Assembly: GCA_963774195.1 (NCBI GenBank)
Contig: CAVZDY010000003.1
Span: 992,001-1,056,000 of the forward strand
Length of the DNA: 64,000 nucleotides
Direction: 5' to 3'
Source: Roseiarcus sp963774195
GTDB taxonomy: Bacteria > Pseudomonadota > Alphaproteobacteria > Rhizobiales > Beijerinckiaceae
Every line of letters begins with the position of its first letter. Position 1 is the first letter of the stretch. Of this stretch, positions 10,512-19,328 are shown piece after piece. The notes beneath the pieces are model-generated. The model was not told where the DNA came from. It did no database searches and worked only from the letters and a program-made list of their open reading frames with translations. The position numbers were made by a program, and so were the translations under genes.

Positions 10512-12050
10512 CTAATCCATTACCGCCGCATGGTCGGCGCTCGGGGCAGCGGCCGGCGGCTTCTTGAGCAGGAGGAGCAGCGGAATGGCGGCGAGCGACA
10601 GGATCGCCAGCAGCTTGAAGTCGTCGATATAGGCGACCACGGTCGCCTGGAGCGTGACCATCGCGTCGAGGGCGGCTCGCCCAGCGCCGGTGAACGGGCT
10701 GAGCGCATGGCTCATGGTTGGCTGCTGCAGCACGTGGTTGAAGGGGGTCACGTAGGCCGCGATGTCGGCGTGGTTGATCTGGGTGTTGCGCGTGATCAGC
10801 GCGCCCATCACGGAAATGCCGACGCTCGAGCCAATGTTGCGCGAGAGGTTATAGAGACCCGTGCCCTCGCCGCGCACCGCAGCCGGCAGCGTCGCGAAGG
10901 CCGTCGTCGTCAGCGGCACGAACATGAAGCCGAGGCCCATGCCCTGGACGAAGCCCACCCAGACGATCGTCCACTGCGAGATGTCGGGCGTCCATCCGGT
11001 CATCAGATACATGGAGCCCGCGGTGAGCCCGAAGCCGATCGTCAGCAGGATGCGGGTGTCGACGCGCCCGATCAGCCGGCCGACGACGAACATGCATAGC
11101 ATGGTGCCCAGGCCGCGAGGACCCATGACGAGGCCCGCCGTCATCACAGGGTAGCCCATCAGCGTCTGAAGATAGGGCGTCATCAGCGCGAGCGAGGCGA
11201 GGTACGTCATGCCGACGACGAAGATGAACACAAAGGACAGCGCGAAGTTGCGGTCGAGGAACAGCTTCGGGTTCACGAACGGGCTGTTGGCGGTGAAAGT
11301 GTGGACGAGAAAGATGTAGAAGGCGGACGCGCAGATCAGCGCTTCGACGATGATTTCCCCTGACGAGAACCAATCGAGCTGTTCGCCGCGATCGAGAAAG
11401 ACTTGCAGCGCGCCGATGCCGACGCTGAGGGCGGCGAAGCCGAGCCAATCGAGCCGCGTCGCGGCGTTCCGCTTGGTCTCGGTCACGAACAGGCTGACCC
11501 CGGCGAAGGCGAGCGCGCCGATCGGCACGTTGATGTAGAACACCCAGCGCCAACTGATGTTGTCGGTGAGCCAACCGCCGATCACCGGGCCAAGAACCGG
11601 ACCGACCATCACCGAAACGCCGAAGATCGCCATTGCGGCGCCGCGTTCCTTCACGTCATAGATGTCGAGCATAATGCTCTGCGAGAGCGGCACGAGCGCC
11701 GCGCCGAACAAGCCCTGCAGAAGGCGGAACACGACAATTTCGAGCAGCGATTGCGAAATGCCGCACAGGATCGACGCGATCACGAATCCGGCGATCGCCG
11801 TGAGGAGAATGCGCTTGCGCCCGAATCGAGCCGCTAGGAACCCCGAGGGCGGCGTCATGATTGCGGCCGCGACGATGTAAGAGGTCAACACCCAATTGAT
11901 CTGGTCCGCGCTGGCGGAAACGCTTCCCTGGATGTAGGGCAGGGCGACGTTGGCGATCGTCGTGTCGAGCGCCTGCATGACCACCGACAGGATGACGCTG
12001 GCGGTGATCAGGCCCCGATTGGCGATCTTGACCGTGCTCGCGTCAACCAT
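10512..12050 (-). CDS. emrB: DHA2-family multidrug efflux MFS permease, EmrB type
   Basis: Fourteen-helix drug:H+ antiporter of about 512 residues. It works with the EmrA adaptor to move toxic compounds across the envelope. The typical start of the family is present: LDTTIANVALPYIQGS in helix 1, and PPSGFLAARFGRKR in the loop between helices 2 and 3. The start at 12050 is chosen because it overlaps the emrA stop by 8 nt, as usual for coupled emrAB pairs; the upstream in-frame extension would reach into emrA. Regulated with emrA by the MarR protein encoded just upstream. Confidence 0.93.
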   Translation of the reverse strand: MVDASTVKIANRGLITASVILSVVMQALDTTIANVALPYIQGSVSASADQINWVLTSYIVAAAIMTPPSGFLAARFGRKRILLTAIAGFVIASILCGISQSLLEIVVFRLLQGLFGAALVPLSQSIMLDIYDVKERGAAMAIFGVSVMVGPVLGPVIGGWLTDNISWRWVFYINVPIGALAFAGVSLFVTETKRNAATRLDWLGFAALSVGIGALQVFLDRGEQLDWFSSGEIIVEALICASAFYIFLVHTFTANSPFVNPKLFLDRNFALSFVFIFVVGMTYLASLALMTPYLQTLMGYPVMTAGLVMGPRGLGTMLCMFVVGRLIGRVDTRILLTIGFGLTAGSMYLMTGWTPDISQWTIVWVGFVQGMGLGFMFVPLTTTAFATLPAAVRGEGTGLYNLSRNIGSSVGISVMGALITRNTQINHADIAAYVTPFNHVLQQPTMSHALSPFTGAGRAALDAMVTLQATVVAYIDDFKLLAILSLAAIPLLLLLKKPPAAAPSADHAAVMD

Positions 12051-13284
12051 GGCGCTTGTCGTCGTGACCGAACCATTGGGCGATGAATTCGGGCATGCCG
12101 CGCGCATGGCCGGTGTCGATGTCGACGGTGACGCTCATCCCGACCCGCAGCGTCGGCTTGCCGGCGGTGTCGTCGACACGCACCCGGAGCGGAATGCGCT
12201 GCACGACCTTGACCCAATTGCCGGTCGTGTTCTGCGCCGGCAGCAACGAGAAGCTCGATCCTGAGGCAGGGCTGAGGCTGTCGATCACGCCCTTCCATTC
12301 GACCCCGGGATAAGCGTCGACAGTGACGGTCGCCTCCTGCCCAGCGCGCACATAAGTCAGCTCCGTCTCCTTCGGGTTCGCCTCGATCCAGACGTGGCTG
12401 GACGAGACCAGGCTGAAGGCGGGCTGCGAGGCTTGGAGGTAGGAGCCGGGCTGGATCGCGTTGACGTTAGTCACCAGCCCGTCGAAGGGCGCGCGCACGA
12501 TCGTGTCGTTGAGATCGCGCTGGGCGTTGTCGACGGAGGACTTCGCCTGCTTATAAAACGGGTTGTCCTCGATTTTCTGGTTTGGATCGTCGCTGAGCTG
12601 GGCGAGACTTGTCTCCGCTTGGGCCTTGGCGACGGCAATCCGCTTCTGGGTGGCCTCGAGGTCGTGCCTGGCGACATCGAAAGCGGCCTGGGTGCCGGCG
12701 CCCCTGGCGAGCAAATCCCGCTGGCGGTTGAAATTGGTCTGGTAGAAATCGAGGTCGGCCTCGGCTTGGTCCACTTGGGCGAGCGCGAGCTTATAGGTGG
12801 CCTGCAGCGTCAGCACCTGATCGTGCACCGTGCCGAGCTGCGCCTTCGCGCCGTCGAGGGCAATCTGAAAGGGCTCGGGGTTCAGGCGGTAGAGAACCTG
12901 GCCTTTTCTGACGGGCTCATTGTCATGCACCTCGACCGAAACGACCGTCCCCGCGACGTCGGTGGAGACGCCGACCGTGTCCGCCCGGACATAGGCGTTG
13001 TCGGTCGACATGATCTGGCCGCCGGTCACGTAGGAGTAGGAGCCGGCCGCCAGCGCGACGGGCAGCAGGGCCAGCAAGAGAGTGCGCCGCCAATTACGCT
13101 TGGCGCGCGCAGGCTCGGGCGTCGACGAAGGGGAGGACTCCTTGGTTTCCGGCGCGACAGGGCTCTCCGCCTCGCCAGGAGGCCTTCTCAATTCCGTGAC
13201 CGCATCGTGCGGCTTACCAGCAGGATCTTCGGCAGCCGATGCCGGCTCACCGTGCCAGCGTTCGGCCCTTTTTGCTTCAGCCAT
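12043..13284 (-). CDS. emrA: Membrane-fusion adaptor of the EmrAB efflux pump
   Basis: HlyD/EmrA-type periplasmic adaptor, about 413 residues. A cytoplasmic tail of about 65 charged and Pro-rich residues precedes one membrane segment (LLLALLPVALAAGSYSYV). A biotinyl-lipoyl-like domain (GTVVSVEVHDNEPVRKGQVLYRL), a long coiled-coil hairpin and the second lipoyl half (APFDGLVTNVN) follow. The start at 13284 has a clear GGAGG 6 nt upstream and overlaps the marR stop by 8 nt. Together with emrB it should form an inner-membrane pump needing an outer-membrane channel not found here. Confidence 0.93.
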   Translation of the reverse strand: MAEAKRAERWHGEPASAAEDPAGKPHDAVTELRRPPGEAESPVAPETKESSPSSTPEPARAKRNWRRTLLLALLPVALAAGSYSYVTGGQIMSTDNAYVRADTVGVSTDVAGTVVSVEVHDNEPVRKGQVLYRLNPEPFQIALDGAKAQLGTVHDQVLTLQATYKLALAQVDQAEADLDFYQTNFNRQRDLLARGAGTQAAFDVARHDLEATQKRIAVAKAQAETSLAQLSDDPNQKIEDNPFYKQAKSSVDNAQRDLNDTIVRAPFDGLVTNVNAIQPGSYLQASQPAFSLVSSSHVWIEANPKETELTYVRAGQEATVTVDAYPGVEWKGVIDSLSPASGSSFSLLPAQNTTGNWVKVVQRIPLRVRVDDTAGKPTLRVGMSVTVDIDTGHARGMPEFIAQWFGHDDKRHG

Positions 13285-13747
13285 CGTTAGCCTCCGTCTT
13301 GGCGGCGGACGACGATTGGCGGGCCGCGGCAAGGTTCGTCTTCATAACGGTAAGTATGTGAACGAGCCGATCGCGGTCCTCGTCCGAGACGCCTTCGAGC
13401 GCCTCTGCGCGGGTAGCCTCGCCAAGCGGCTGCAGCGCCGCGAGGACAGGGCGGGCGGCCTCTTCAAGGTAAAGACGCCAAGCGCGGCGATCCTCAGGGT
13501 CCTGCCGGCGCGCGATGAAGCCGCGCTGCTCGAGCCGGTCGAGAATGCGCACCAGCGTGATCGGCTCGATTTCGAGCATTTCGGCCAGCGAGGTTTGGCG
13601 GATGCCTTCCTGCCTGGAGAGATAGAGAATTGTTTGCCATTGCGCGCGGGTGAGGCCCTGGCCGCGGGCGCGCTGCTCGAAGCGCCTGCGCAGGAGACGG
13701 GCGACCTCGTGCAACAGGAAGCCGATCTGCGGATTTTTATCCGGCAT
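13277..13747 (-). CDS. MarR-family regulator of the emrAB operon
   Basis: Winged-helix MarR repressor of about 156 residues. It contains the family core: LTRAQWQTILYLSRQEG, TSLAEMLEIEPITLVRILDRLEQRGFI, and the wing DPEDRRAWRLYL. The start at 13747 (MPDKNP) is preferred to the upstream 13825 because the extra residues would be coded across the putative operator and have no family match. It heads a tightly overlapping marR-emrA-emrB operon, so it very likely represses its own operon and responds to the pump's substrates. Confidence 0.9.
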   Translation of the reverse strand: MPDKNPQIGFLLHEVARLLRRRFEQRARGQGLTRAQWQTILYLSRQEGIRQTSLAEMLEIEPITLVRILDRLEQRGFIARRQDPEDRRAWRLYLEEAARPVLAALQPLGEATRAEALEGVSDEDRDRLVHILTVMKTNLAAARQSSSAAKTEANDG

Positions 13748-13774
13748 GGCGTGACCCGATGGCTTGACACATAT

Positions 13775-13795
13775 AAGCTGCCTTACTATCAGCTT
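13775..13795. promoter_or_regulatory. Probable MarR operator upstream of marR-emrAB
   Basis: Perfect inverted repeat AAGCTG-N9-CAGCTT, 28 bp upstream of the marR start. Spacing and place fit an autorepressor site. A plus-strand TTGACA (13764-13769) with TATCAG 17 nt later overlaps it, so the site could also cover a promoter towards the small gene at 13906. Confidence 0.5.
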
Positions 13796-13905
13796 GCGTA
13801 TAACGAGGTCGCCTGAGATCGGCAAGAGAGGACTGGAAATTTTCGCTCTCTGAGACGTTCAACCTTTGGAAGCGGCGCCTGACGATCGCTGCGGGATGGC
13901 TGCAA

Positions 13906-14253
13906 ATGATTGACTTGAAATCAACTTTTGCAACAGCGAGGCTCTGGGCGGGGGCTCTAGCCACCTTCGTCGCCGCCAGTCCCTGCTTTGCGAAGACGGC
14001 CGTCAATTGCGGCGGAGCGGCGCTGCTCGGCGGCGCTCAATTGCTATGCAGTCACACCGATCCGGGCGCGCCGGCGCAGATCTGCACCTTCAGTTGGGCG
14101 CTGGCGACCGCAGCCAATCAGACCCAGGTGGTGCAGGGCTCATTCCTGCTGGCTCCGGGCGTCTCGAACCTGCTCGTCTATGAGAGTGGCGGTTTCGTGC
14201 GGGCCGTGTCCGAGCCGATCGTCCTCTGCCAGGGCGAACGACGCACGCCTTGA
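13906..14253 (+). CDS. Small secreted protein of unknown function
   Basis: 115 residues that I do not recognise. The N-terminus is a likely signal peptide (hydrophobic residues about 12-26, then SPCFA with cleavage after Ala-Lys-Thr context). The mature part of about 85 residues has four Cys (NCGG, LLCSH, ICTF, VLCQ), enough for two disulfides in the periplasm. No good Shine-Dalgarno is visible. The neighbours (efflux regulator, COG4705 membrane protein) give no clear hint of function. Confidence 0.6.
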   Translation: MIDLKSTFATARLWAGALATFVAASPCFAKTAVNCGGAALLGGAQLLCSHTDPGAPAQICTFSWALATAANQTQVVQGSFLLAPGVSNLLVYESGGFVRAVSEPIVLCQGERRTP

Positions 14254-14373
14254 AGCCGCCGGGCAGGAAAGGGGCATTTTCGAGGCGCCAACATTACCAA
14301 TCGATTATTACCCCCGGGCAGTCGGACTGCCCTAACGTCTCGGCGCCGAGGGGCGCAATCGGTTGGAGGCTCT

Positions 14374-15153
14374 ATGCAGGACAATTTTCCCTCGGTCGCG
14401 CTGAGCAAGGTCCCGGAGGTCGCGCTCACCTTCTGGATCATCAAGATCTTCGCGACGACGCTTGGCGAAACGGGCGGCGACGCGGTCACCATGTCGATGG
14501 GCCTCGGCTATGCCGTCGGCAGCCTGATTTTCCTCGCCATCTTCGCCGTCGCCGTCGTGTTCCAGATGCGCGCCAAGGCGTTCTACCCCTCAGTCTATTG
14601 GATCACGATCGTCGCCACGACCACGCTCGGCACCACGATTGCGGATTTCGTCGATCGTCCGCTCGGAGTCGGTTACCCCGGGGGGACCTCGATCCTGATT
14701 GCCGGCCTGCTGCTTTCGCTCGCGGTGTGGCGCTGGTCGGAGGGGTCGATCTCCGTAGAGACCGTGAACAAGCCGCGGGTCGAAGTCTTCTATTGGGTTG
14801 CGATCCTCTTCTCGCAGACCTTGGGCACGGCGCTCGGGGACTGGATGGCGGACACCAACGACCTTGGCTACGAGAACGGCGCCCTGGTCTTCGCCGGCGC
14901 CCTGGTGCTGGTCGCGACGGTGCGCTATTCCACCAGGGTGTCGAAGACGCTGCTGTTCTGGAGCGCCTTCGTCCTCACCCGGCCGCTCGGCGCAACCCTC
15001 GGCGACCTGCTCGACAAACCCCATGACCTCGGCGGGTTTGCGTTCAGTCGCCTGTATGCGTCGGCGCTGCTCGCAGCGGTGATTGTCGCCCTGGTCTTCG
15101 CCTTGCCGCAGCGGGCTGGGATGCATCGTGCGGCGCGCGAAGAGCGGGCTTAA
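14374..15153 (+). CDS. COG4705-type multi-pass membrane protein with a fourfold repeat
   Basis: 259-residue inner-membrane protein that looks like the uncharacterised COG4705 family. A short motif recurs four times at near-regular spacing: TTLGETGGD (28-36), TTLGTTIAD (83-91), QTLGTALGD (148-156) and RPLGATLGD (203-211), each in a pair of hydrophobic segments. This suggests internal duplication and a pore or transport site lined by Thr and Asp; that reading is inference. GGAGG lies 4 nt before the ATG. parC follows, with no close coupling. Confidence 0.8.
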   Translation: MQDNFPSVALSKVPEVALTFWIIKIFATTLGETGGDAVTMSMGLGYAVGSLIFLAIFAVAVVFQMRAKAFYPSVYWITIVATTTLGTTIADFVDRPLGVGYPGGTSILIAGLLLSLAVWRWSEGSISVETVNKPRVEVFYWVAILFSQTLGTALGDWMADTNDLGYENGALVFAGALVLVATVRYSTRVSKTLLFWSAFVLTRPLGATLGDLLDKPHDLGGFAFSRLYASALLAAVIVALVFALPQRAGMHRAAREERA

Positions 15154-15238
15154 ATCCAGTTCTGACCCCAGTAAAAGGCAAGCGCGGCCTGCCAGTGCGC
15201 TTGCCGCGAACTCGCCTGAATTCGTTAACCCCTGCGGC

Positions 15239-17488
15239 ATGACCAAGGCCGCACCGCCCCCTCCGCCGCCGCCCTCCGCGCCGATCGACGTCAGCCTGCG
15301 CGAGGCGCTCGAAGAGCGCTATCTCTCCTACGCGCTCTCCACCATCATGGGGCGCGCCCTGCCGGACGCCCGCGACGGGCTGAAGCCCGTGCACCGGCGC
15401 ATCCTCTACGGGATGCACATTCTGCGGCTTGACCCAGGCACGGCCTTCAAGAAATGCGCCAAGATCGTCGGCGACGTGATGGGCTCGTTCCATCCGCACG
15501 GCGACCAGGCGATCTACGAGGCGCTGGTGCGCCTCGCGCAGGACTTTTCGTCCCGCTATCCGCTGATCGAAGGGCAGGGCAACTTCGGCAATATCGACGG
15601 CGACAACGCCGCCGCCTACCGTTACACCGAGGCGCGGATGACGCATGTCGCCCGCCTCCTGCTCGAGGGCATCGACGAGGATGCCGTCGACTGGCGCGAC
15701 AATTATTCCGGCGACACGAGAGAGCCGATCGTTCTGCCGGCTGCGATCCCCAACCTGCTCGCCAATGGCGCGCAGGGCATCGCGGTGGGCATGGCGACCT
15801 CGATCCCGCCCCACAATGTCGCCGAACTCTGCGACGCCGCGCTCTATCTGATCGCCCATCCGAAGGCGGAGACGCAGGCGCTGCTCACCTTCATGCCCGG
15901 TCCCGACTTTCCGACCGGCGGGATCGTCGTCGACGACCGCGGCTCGATCGCCGAGACCTATCGCACCGGGCGCGGCGGATTCCGGCTGCGCGCCCGCTGG
16001 ACGAAGGAGGAGACCGGCCGCGGCGGCTGGGTCGTCGTCGTCACCGAAATTCCCTATGGCGTGCAGAAGTCCCGCCTGATCGAGCAACTCGCCAATCTCT
16101 TGAACGAGAAGAAGGCGCATCTGCTCGGCGACGTCCGCGACGAATCGGCCGAGGACGTGCGCGTCGTGCTCGAGCCGCGCAGCCGCACGGTCGAACCGGC
16201 GATGATGATGGAGCAGCTTTTCAAGCTCAGCGAGCTCGAGACGCGCATTCCCGTCAACATGAACGTGCTGGTCGACGGCGTCACGCCGAGGGTCGTCGGC
16301 CTCTCGGAAGCGTTGCAGCAATGGCTCGACCATCGCCGGGCCGTGTTGCTGCGCCGCTCGGCGCATCGGCTCGCGGCAATCGAGCGCCGGCTCGAACTGC
16401 TCGCCGGCATGATCATCGTCTTCCTCAATCTCGACGAGGTGATCCGCATCGTCCGCGAGGACGACGATCCGAAAGCGGCCCTGATCGCGCGCTTCTCCCT
16501 GACCGAGACGCAGGCGAACTACGTCCTCGACACGCGATTGCGCTCCCTGCGGCGACTGGAAGAAATGGCCCTTCGCAAGGAGCGGGCCGATCTGATCGAG
16601 GAGAAGGGATCGATCGAGGCGTTGATCGCCAGCGAAAAGAAGCAATGGCAGGCGATCGCCTTCGAGATCCGCGACACCAAGAAGAAATACGGGCCGGAGA
16701 CCAAGATCGGCAAGCGGCGCACCACCTTCGAAGCGCCGCCGGAGGTCGTGGTCGATTTCGCCGAGGCGATGATCGAGCGCGAGCCGATCACCGTGCTGCT
16801 GTCCCAGAAGGGATGGATACGCGCGATGAAGGGCCACGTCGCCGACCTCTCGGGGGCGACCTTCAAGGGCGACGACAAGCTCGGGGCCTCGTTCTTCGCC
16901 GAGACGACATCGAAGCTCCTGGTGCTCGCGAGCGACGGCAAAGTGTTTACGCTCGACGCCTCCAAGTTGCCGGGCGGTCGCGGCGCGGGCGAACCGGTTC
17001 GGCTGATGGCTGACATGGACGAGAGCGCCGAGATCGTCACGGTCTGGCCCTATGTGGCGGGCGCAAAGATGCTGGTCGCGACCACGGACGGGCGCGGCTT
17101 CGTCGTCGGGCAGGATGAGATGCTCTCGTCGACGCGCAAGGGCAGGGCGCTCGTCAACGTCGACGCGCCGGCCAAGGCGTGCTTGGCCATCCCCGCCGTC
17201 GGCGATCACGTCGCGACGATCGGCGAAAACCGCAAGATGCTCGTCTTTCCCTTGAGCCAAGTGCCGGAAATGGTGCGCGGCAAGGGCGTCCGGTTGCAAC
17301 GCTACAAGGATGGCAGCCTTTCCGACGCGCGGGTTTTCGCACTGGCGGACGGGATGACCTGGCGGGACTCCGCCGGCCGCACCTTCACCGTCGCCAAAGT
17401 CGACCTTAAGGAATGGATCGGCGCGCGCGCCGAGGCCGGCCGGCTGCCGCCAAAGGGCTTCCCGAAGAACAACCGCTTCGAGGGTTAG
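15239..17488 (+). CDS. parC: DNA topoisomerase IV subunit A
   Basis: Type IIA topoisomerase subunit that decatenates daughter chromosomes. The active-site tyrosine is Tyr129 in AAAYRYTEARMT. The N-terminal breakage-reunion domain runs to about residue 480, followed by a coiled coil and a degenerate beta-pinwheel. The start at 15239 (MTKAAPP) places the family core EALEERYLSYALSTIMGRALPD at the right distance; the open frame further upstream overlaps the previous gene. In the quinolone-determining loop HPHGDQAIYE, Gln90 stands where E. coli ParC has Ser80, which from memory is common in alphaproteobacteria. No good Shine-Dalgarno is seen. Confidence 0.95.
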   Translation: MTKAAPPPPPPPSAPIDVSLREALEERYLSYALSTIMGRALPDARDGLKPVHRRILYGMHILRLDPGTAFKKCAKIVGDVMGSFHPHGDQAIYEALVRLAQDFSSRYPLIEGQGNFGNIDGDNAAAYRYTEARMTHVARLLLEGIDEDAVDWRDNYSGDTREPIVLPAAIPNLLANGAQGIAVGMATSIPPHNVAELCDAALYLIAHPKAETQALLTFMPGPDFPTGGIVVDDRGSIAETYRTGRGGFRLRARWTKEETGRGGWVVVVTEIPYGVQKSRLIEQLANLLNEKKAHLLGDVRDESAEDVRVVLEPRSRTVEPAMMMEQLFKLSELETRIPVNMNVLVDGVTPRVVGLSEALQQWLDHRRAVLLRRSAHRLAAIERRLELLAGMIIVFLNLDEVIRIVREDDDPKAALIARFSLTETQANYVLDTRLRSLRRLEEMALRKERADLIEEKGSIEALIASEKKQWQAIAFEIRDTKKKYGPETKIGKRRTTFEAPPEVVVDFAEAMIEREPITVLLSQKGWIRAMKGHVADLSGATFKGDDKLGASFFAETTSKLLVLASDGKVFTLDASKLPGGRGAGEPVRLMADMDESAEIVTVWPYVAGAKMLVATTDGRGFVVGQDEMLSSTRKGRALVNVDAPAKACLAIPAVGDHVATIGENRKMLVFPLSQVPEMVRGKGVRLQRYKDGSLSDARVFALADGMTWRDSAGRTFTVAKVDLKEWIGARAEAGRLPPKGFPKNNRFEG

Positions 17489-17510
17489 GCGCGGCTTAGA
17501 CCGCGCTTTT
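17489..17510 (+). terminator. Rho-independent terminator after parC
   Basis: A 6-bp GC stem (GCGCGG / CCGCGC) with a 6-nt loop is followed directly by TTTT. It starts one base after the parC stop codon. Confidence 0.65.
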
Positions 17511-17538
17511 CCTTGCGCCTTGTGTTCTTGGCCTCATA

Positions 17539-17552
17539 CGGGTACATACCCG
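17539..17552. promoter_or_regulatory. Operator-like palindrome just before a marR start codon
   Basis: Perfect inverted repeat CGGGTA-CA-TACCCG, extended by one mismatch to 9-bp arms, ending 4 nt before the ATG of the MarR gene at 17557. A repressor bound here would cover the transcription or translation start, so autorepression is likely. Confidence 0.55.
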
Positions 17553-17556
17553 CATC

Positions 17557-17955
17557 ATGGTCTCAGCCTGCTATTGCGCGGCCCTTCGGGAGGCCGCCCG
17601 GAAAACGACGGAAATCTATGACGCGGCGCTGACGTCGACGGGCGTCAACATTGCGCAGTTCAGCCTGTTGCGCCGGATCGAGCGGGCCGCGCCCGTCTCG
17701 CTTTCGGCGCTAGGACGTCTCACCGAGCTCGACCGCTCGACGGTCGGGCGCAACGTGAAGGTGCTGCAGCGCATGGATCTGGTTCGCGTCACGTCTGGAG
17801 CGGATCATCGCGAGGCGACGGTGTCGCTCGATGACAAGGGCGTCTCCGTGCTGCGCGAAGGCGCGCCGCTGTGGGGCGAAGCGCAACGCCGCATCGCGGA
17901 GAAGCTTGGAGCGGGCGGCCACGAGCGGCTGCGGGAATTGCTCGGCGCGCTGTAA
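17557..17955 (+). CDS. MarR-family transcriptional regulator
   Basis: 132-residue winged-helix regulator. The core is VNIAQFSLLRRIERAAPVSLSALGRL followed by the recognition region LDRSTVGRNVKVLQRMDLV and a wing with GADHREATVSL. No Shine-Dalgarno precedes the ATG; the palindrome at 17539-17552 occupies that space, so the mRNA may be leaderless or nearly so. It is followed 56 nt later by an MFS transporter gene on the same strand, the classic regulator-transporter pair. Confidence 0.87.
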   Translation: MVSACYCAALREAARKTTEIYDAALTSTGVNIAQFSLLRRIERAAPVSLSALGRLTELDRSTVGRNVKVLQRMDLVRVTSGADHREATVSLDDKGVSVLREGAPLWGEAQRRIAEKLGAGGHERLRELLGAL

Positions 17956-18011
17956 AAAGCAGCGAGGAGGGGGCGCGCAGGCGCCTTCATGGAGAGGGAA
18001 GGGCGCTTGGC

Positions 18012-19297
18012 ATGATTTCTACCCGGTTGGCCGCATATCTCGACAAGCGCGGCGTTCACTACGGATGGGTTGTCGTCGGCGTCACCTTCCTCATCATGCT
18101 CGCGACCGCCGGGGCGATGGGCGCGTCGGGCGTGATCCTCGAGCCGCTACAGCATGAATTCGGATGGTCGAACGCGGACATTTCCATCGCGCTGGCGATC
18201 CGGCTGATGCTGTTCGGCCTGATGGGACCATTCGCCGCGGCCTTCATCAACCGCTTCGGCGTTCGTCCCGTCGTGATTTTTGCAGTCACGCTGATTGTGC
18301 TCGGCATCATCGGAACGATGATGATGAGCGCCGTGTGGCATCTGATGCTGTTCTGGGGGATCGTCGTCGGTCTCGGCACCGGCATGACGGCGCTCGTCCT
18401 CGGCGCGACCGTGGCGACCCGCTGGTTCTCGGAGCGGCGCGGCCTTGTGATGGGCATGCTTACGGCAAGCAACGCGACGGGACAATTGGTGTTTCTGCCG
18501 TTCCTCGCCAGCGTGACGGAGCGCTGGGGCTGGCGCGCCGCGCTCGGCTCCGTCGTCGTCGCTTTATTGGCGGCGCTCGCCATCGCCTTCGTTCTGATGC
18601 GCGACCGCCCCTCGATCTCGGCCTACCGGCGTTCGGCGAACGGAAGATCGCAAAGCCCCCGGCGCGGGACAGCTTGGCGACGATGCTTCGCTCGCCGCTG
18701 GCGGCGTTCCGCGAAGCGGCGGGAACGCGGGTGTTTTGGGTGCTGTTCGCGACGTTTTTCATCTGCGGCCTCAGCACCAACGGGCTCATCCAGACGCATT
18801 GGATCACTCTTTGCGGCGACTACGGCGTCGCCCCGGTGAGCGCGGCGGGCATCCTCGCGACAATCGGCGTGTTCGACTTTTTCGGAACCTTGCTCTCGGG
18901 CTGGCTGGCCGATCGTTACGACAACCGCTGGCTGCTGTTTTTCTACTACGGCCTGCGTGGACTCTCGCTGCTCTATCTGCCCTATACCGAATTCTCGGTG
19001 ATCAGCCTGTCGCTGTTCGCGGTGTTCTACGGGCTCGATTGGGTCGCGACGGTGCCCCCGACGGTCCGCTTGTCGGTCGACGCGTTCGGGCCCGAGCGCG
19101 CCAACGTCACCTTCGGCTGGATTTTTGCCGCCCACCAACTCGGCGCGGCCTGCGCCGCCTTTGGAGCCGGCGTGGCGCGCACCAATTTTTCGAGCTACCT
19201 GCCGGCGCTCTATGTCGCCGGCGCCGCCTGCCTCGTCGCCTCGGCGCTGGTTCTGACCATGGCCGAACCGCGCAAGGTCAGGGAGGCGGTGGCGTGA
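18012..19297 (+). pseudogene. MFS transporter interrupted by a 1-nt frameshift
   Basis: Twelve-helix major facilitator, probably a small-organic-acid or anion carrier. The first frame reads well from the ATG at 18012 (GGGAAGGG upstream) through MRDRP at about residue 200. From there the homologous protein continues in another frame (DLGLPAFGE onward) to the stop at 19297. A single missing C in the C4 run at 18608-18611 explains the shift: adding one base gives one continuous protein of about 428 residues. Both halves keep MFS character (NRFGVRPVV in the first, GWLADRYDNRW in the second). It may be a real recent mutation or a sequencing error in a homopolymer. Confidence 0.85.
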
Positions 19298-19301
19298 CGG
19301 C

Positions 19302-19323
19302 GCGGCGCGCTTGTGCGCGCCGC
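19302..19323. terminator. GC hairpin between convergent MFS and erpA genes
   Basis: Perfect 9-bp stem (GCGGCGCGC / GCGCGCCGC) with a 4-nt loop TTGT in the 31-bp gap between two facing genes. No T-tract follows on either strand. Likely a bidirectional transcription barrier. Confidence 0.45.
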
Positions 19324-19328
19324 CTTCG

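Noticed and set aside
15044..17299. 751-residue open frame on the minus strand
   Set aside because: It lies opposite parC, which has a full set of topoisomerase IV motifs. The antisense frame has the Arg/Asp/Gly-rich composition of a GC-rich shadow.
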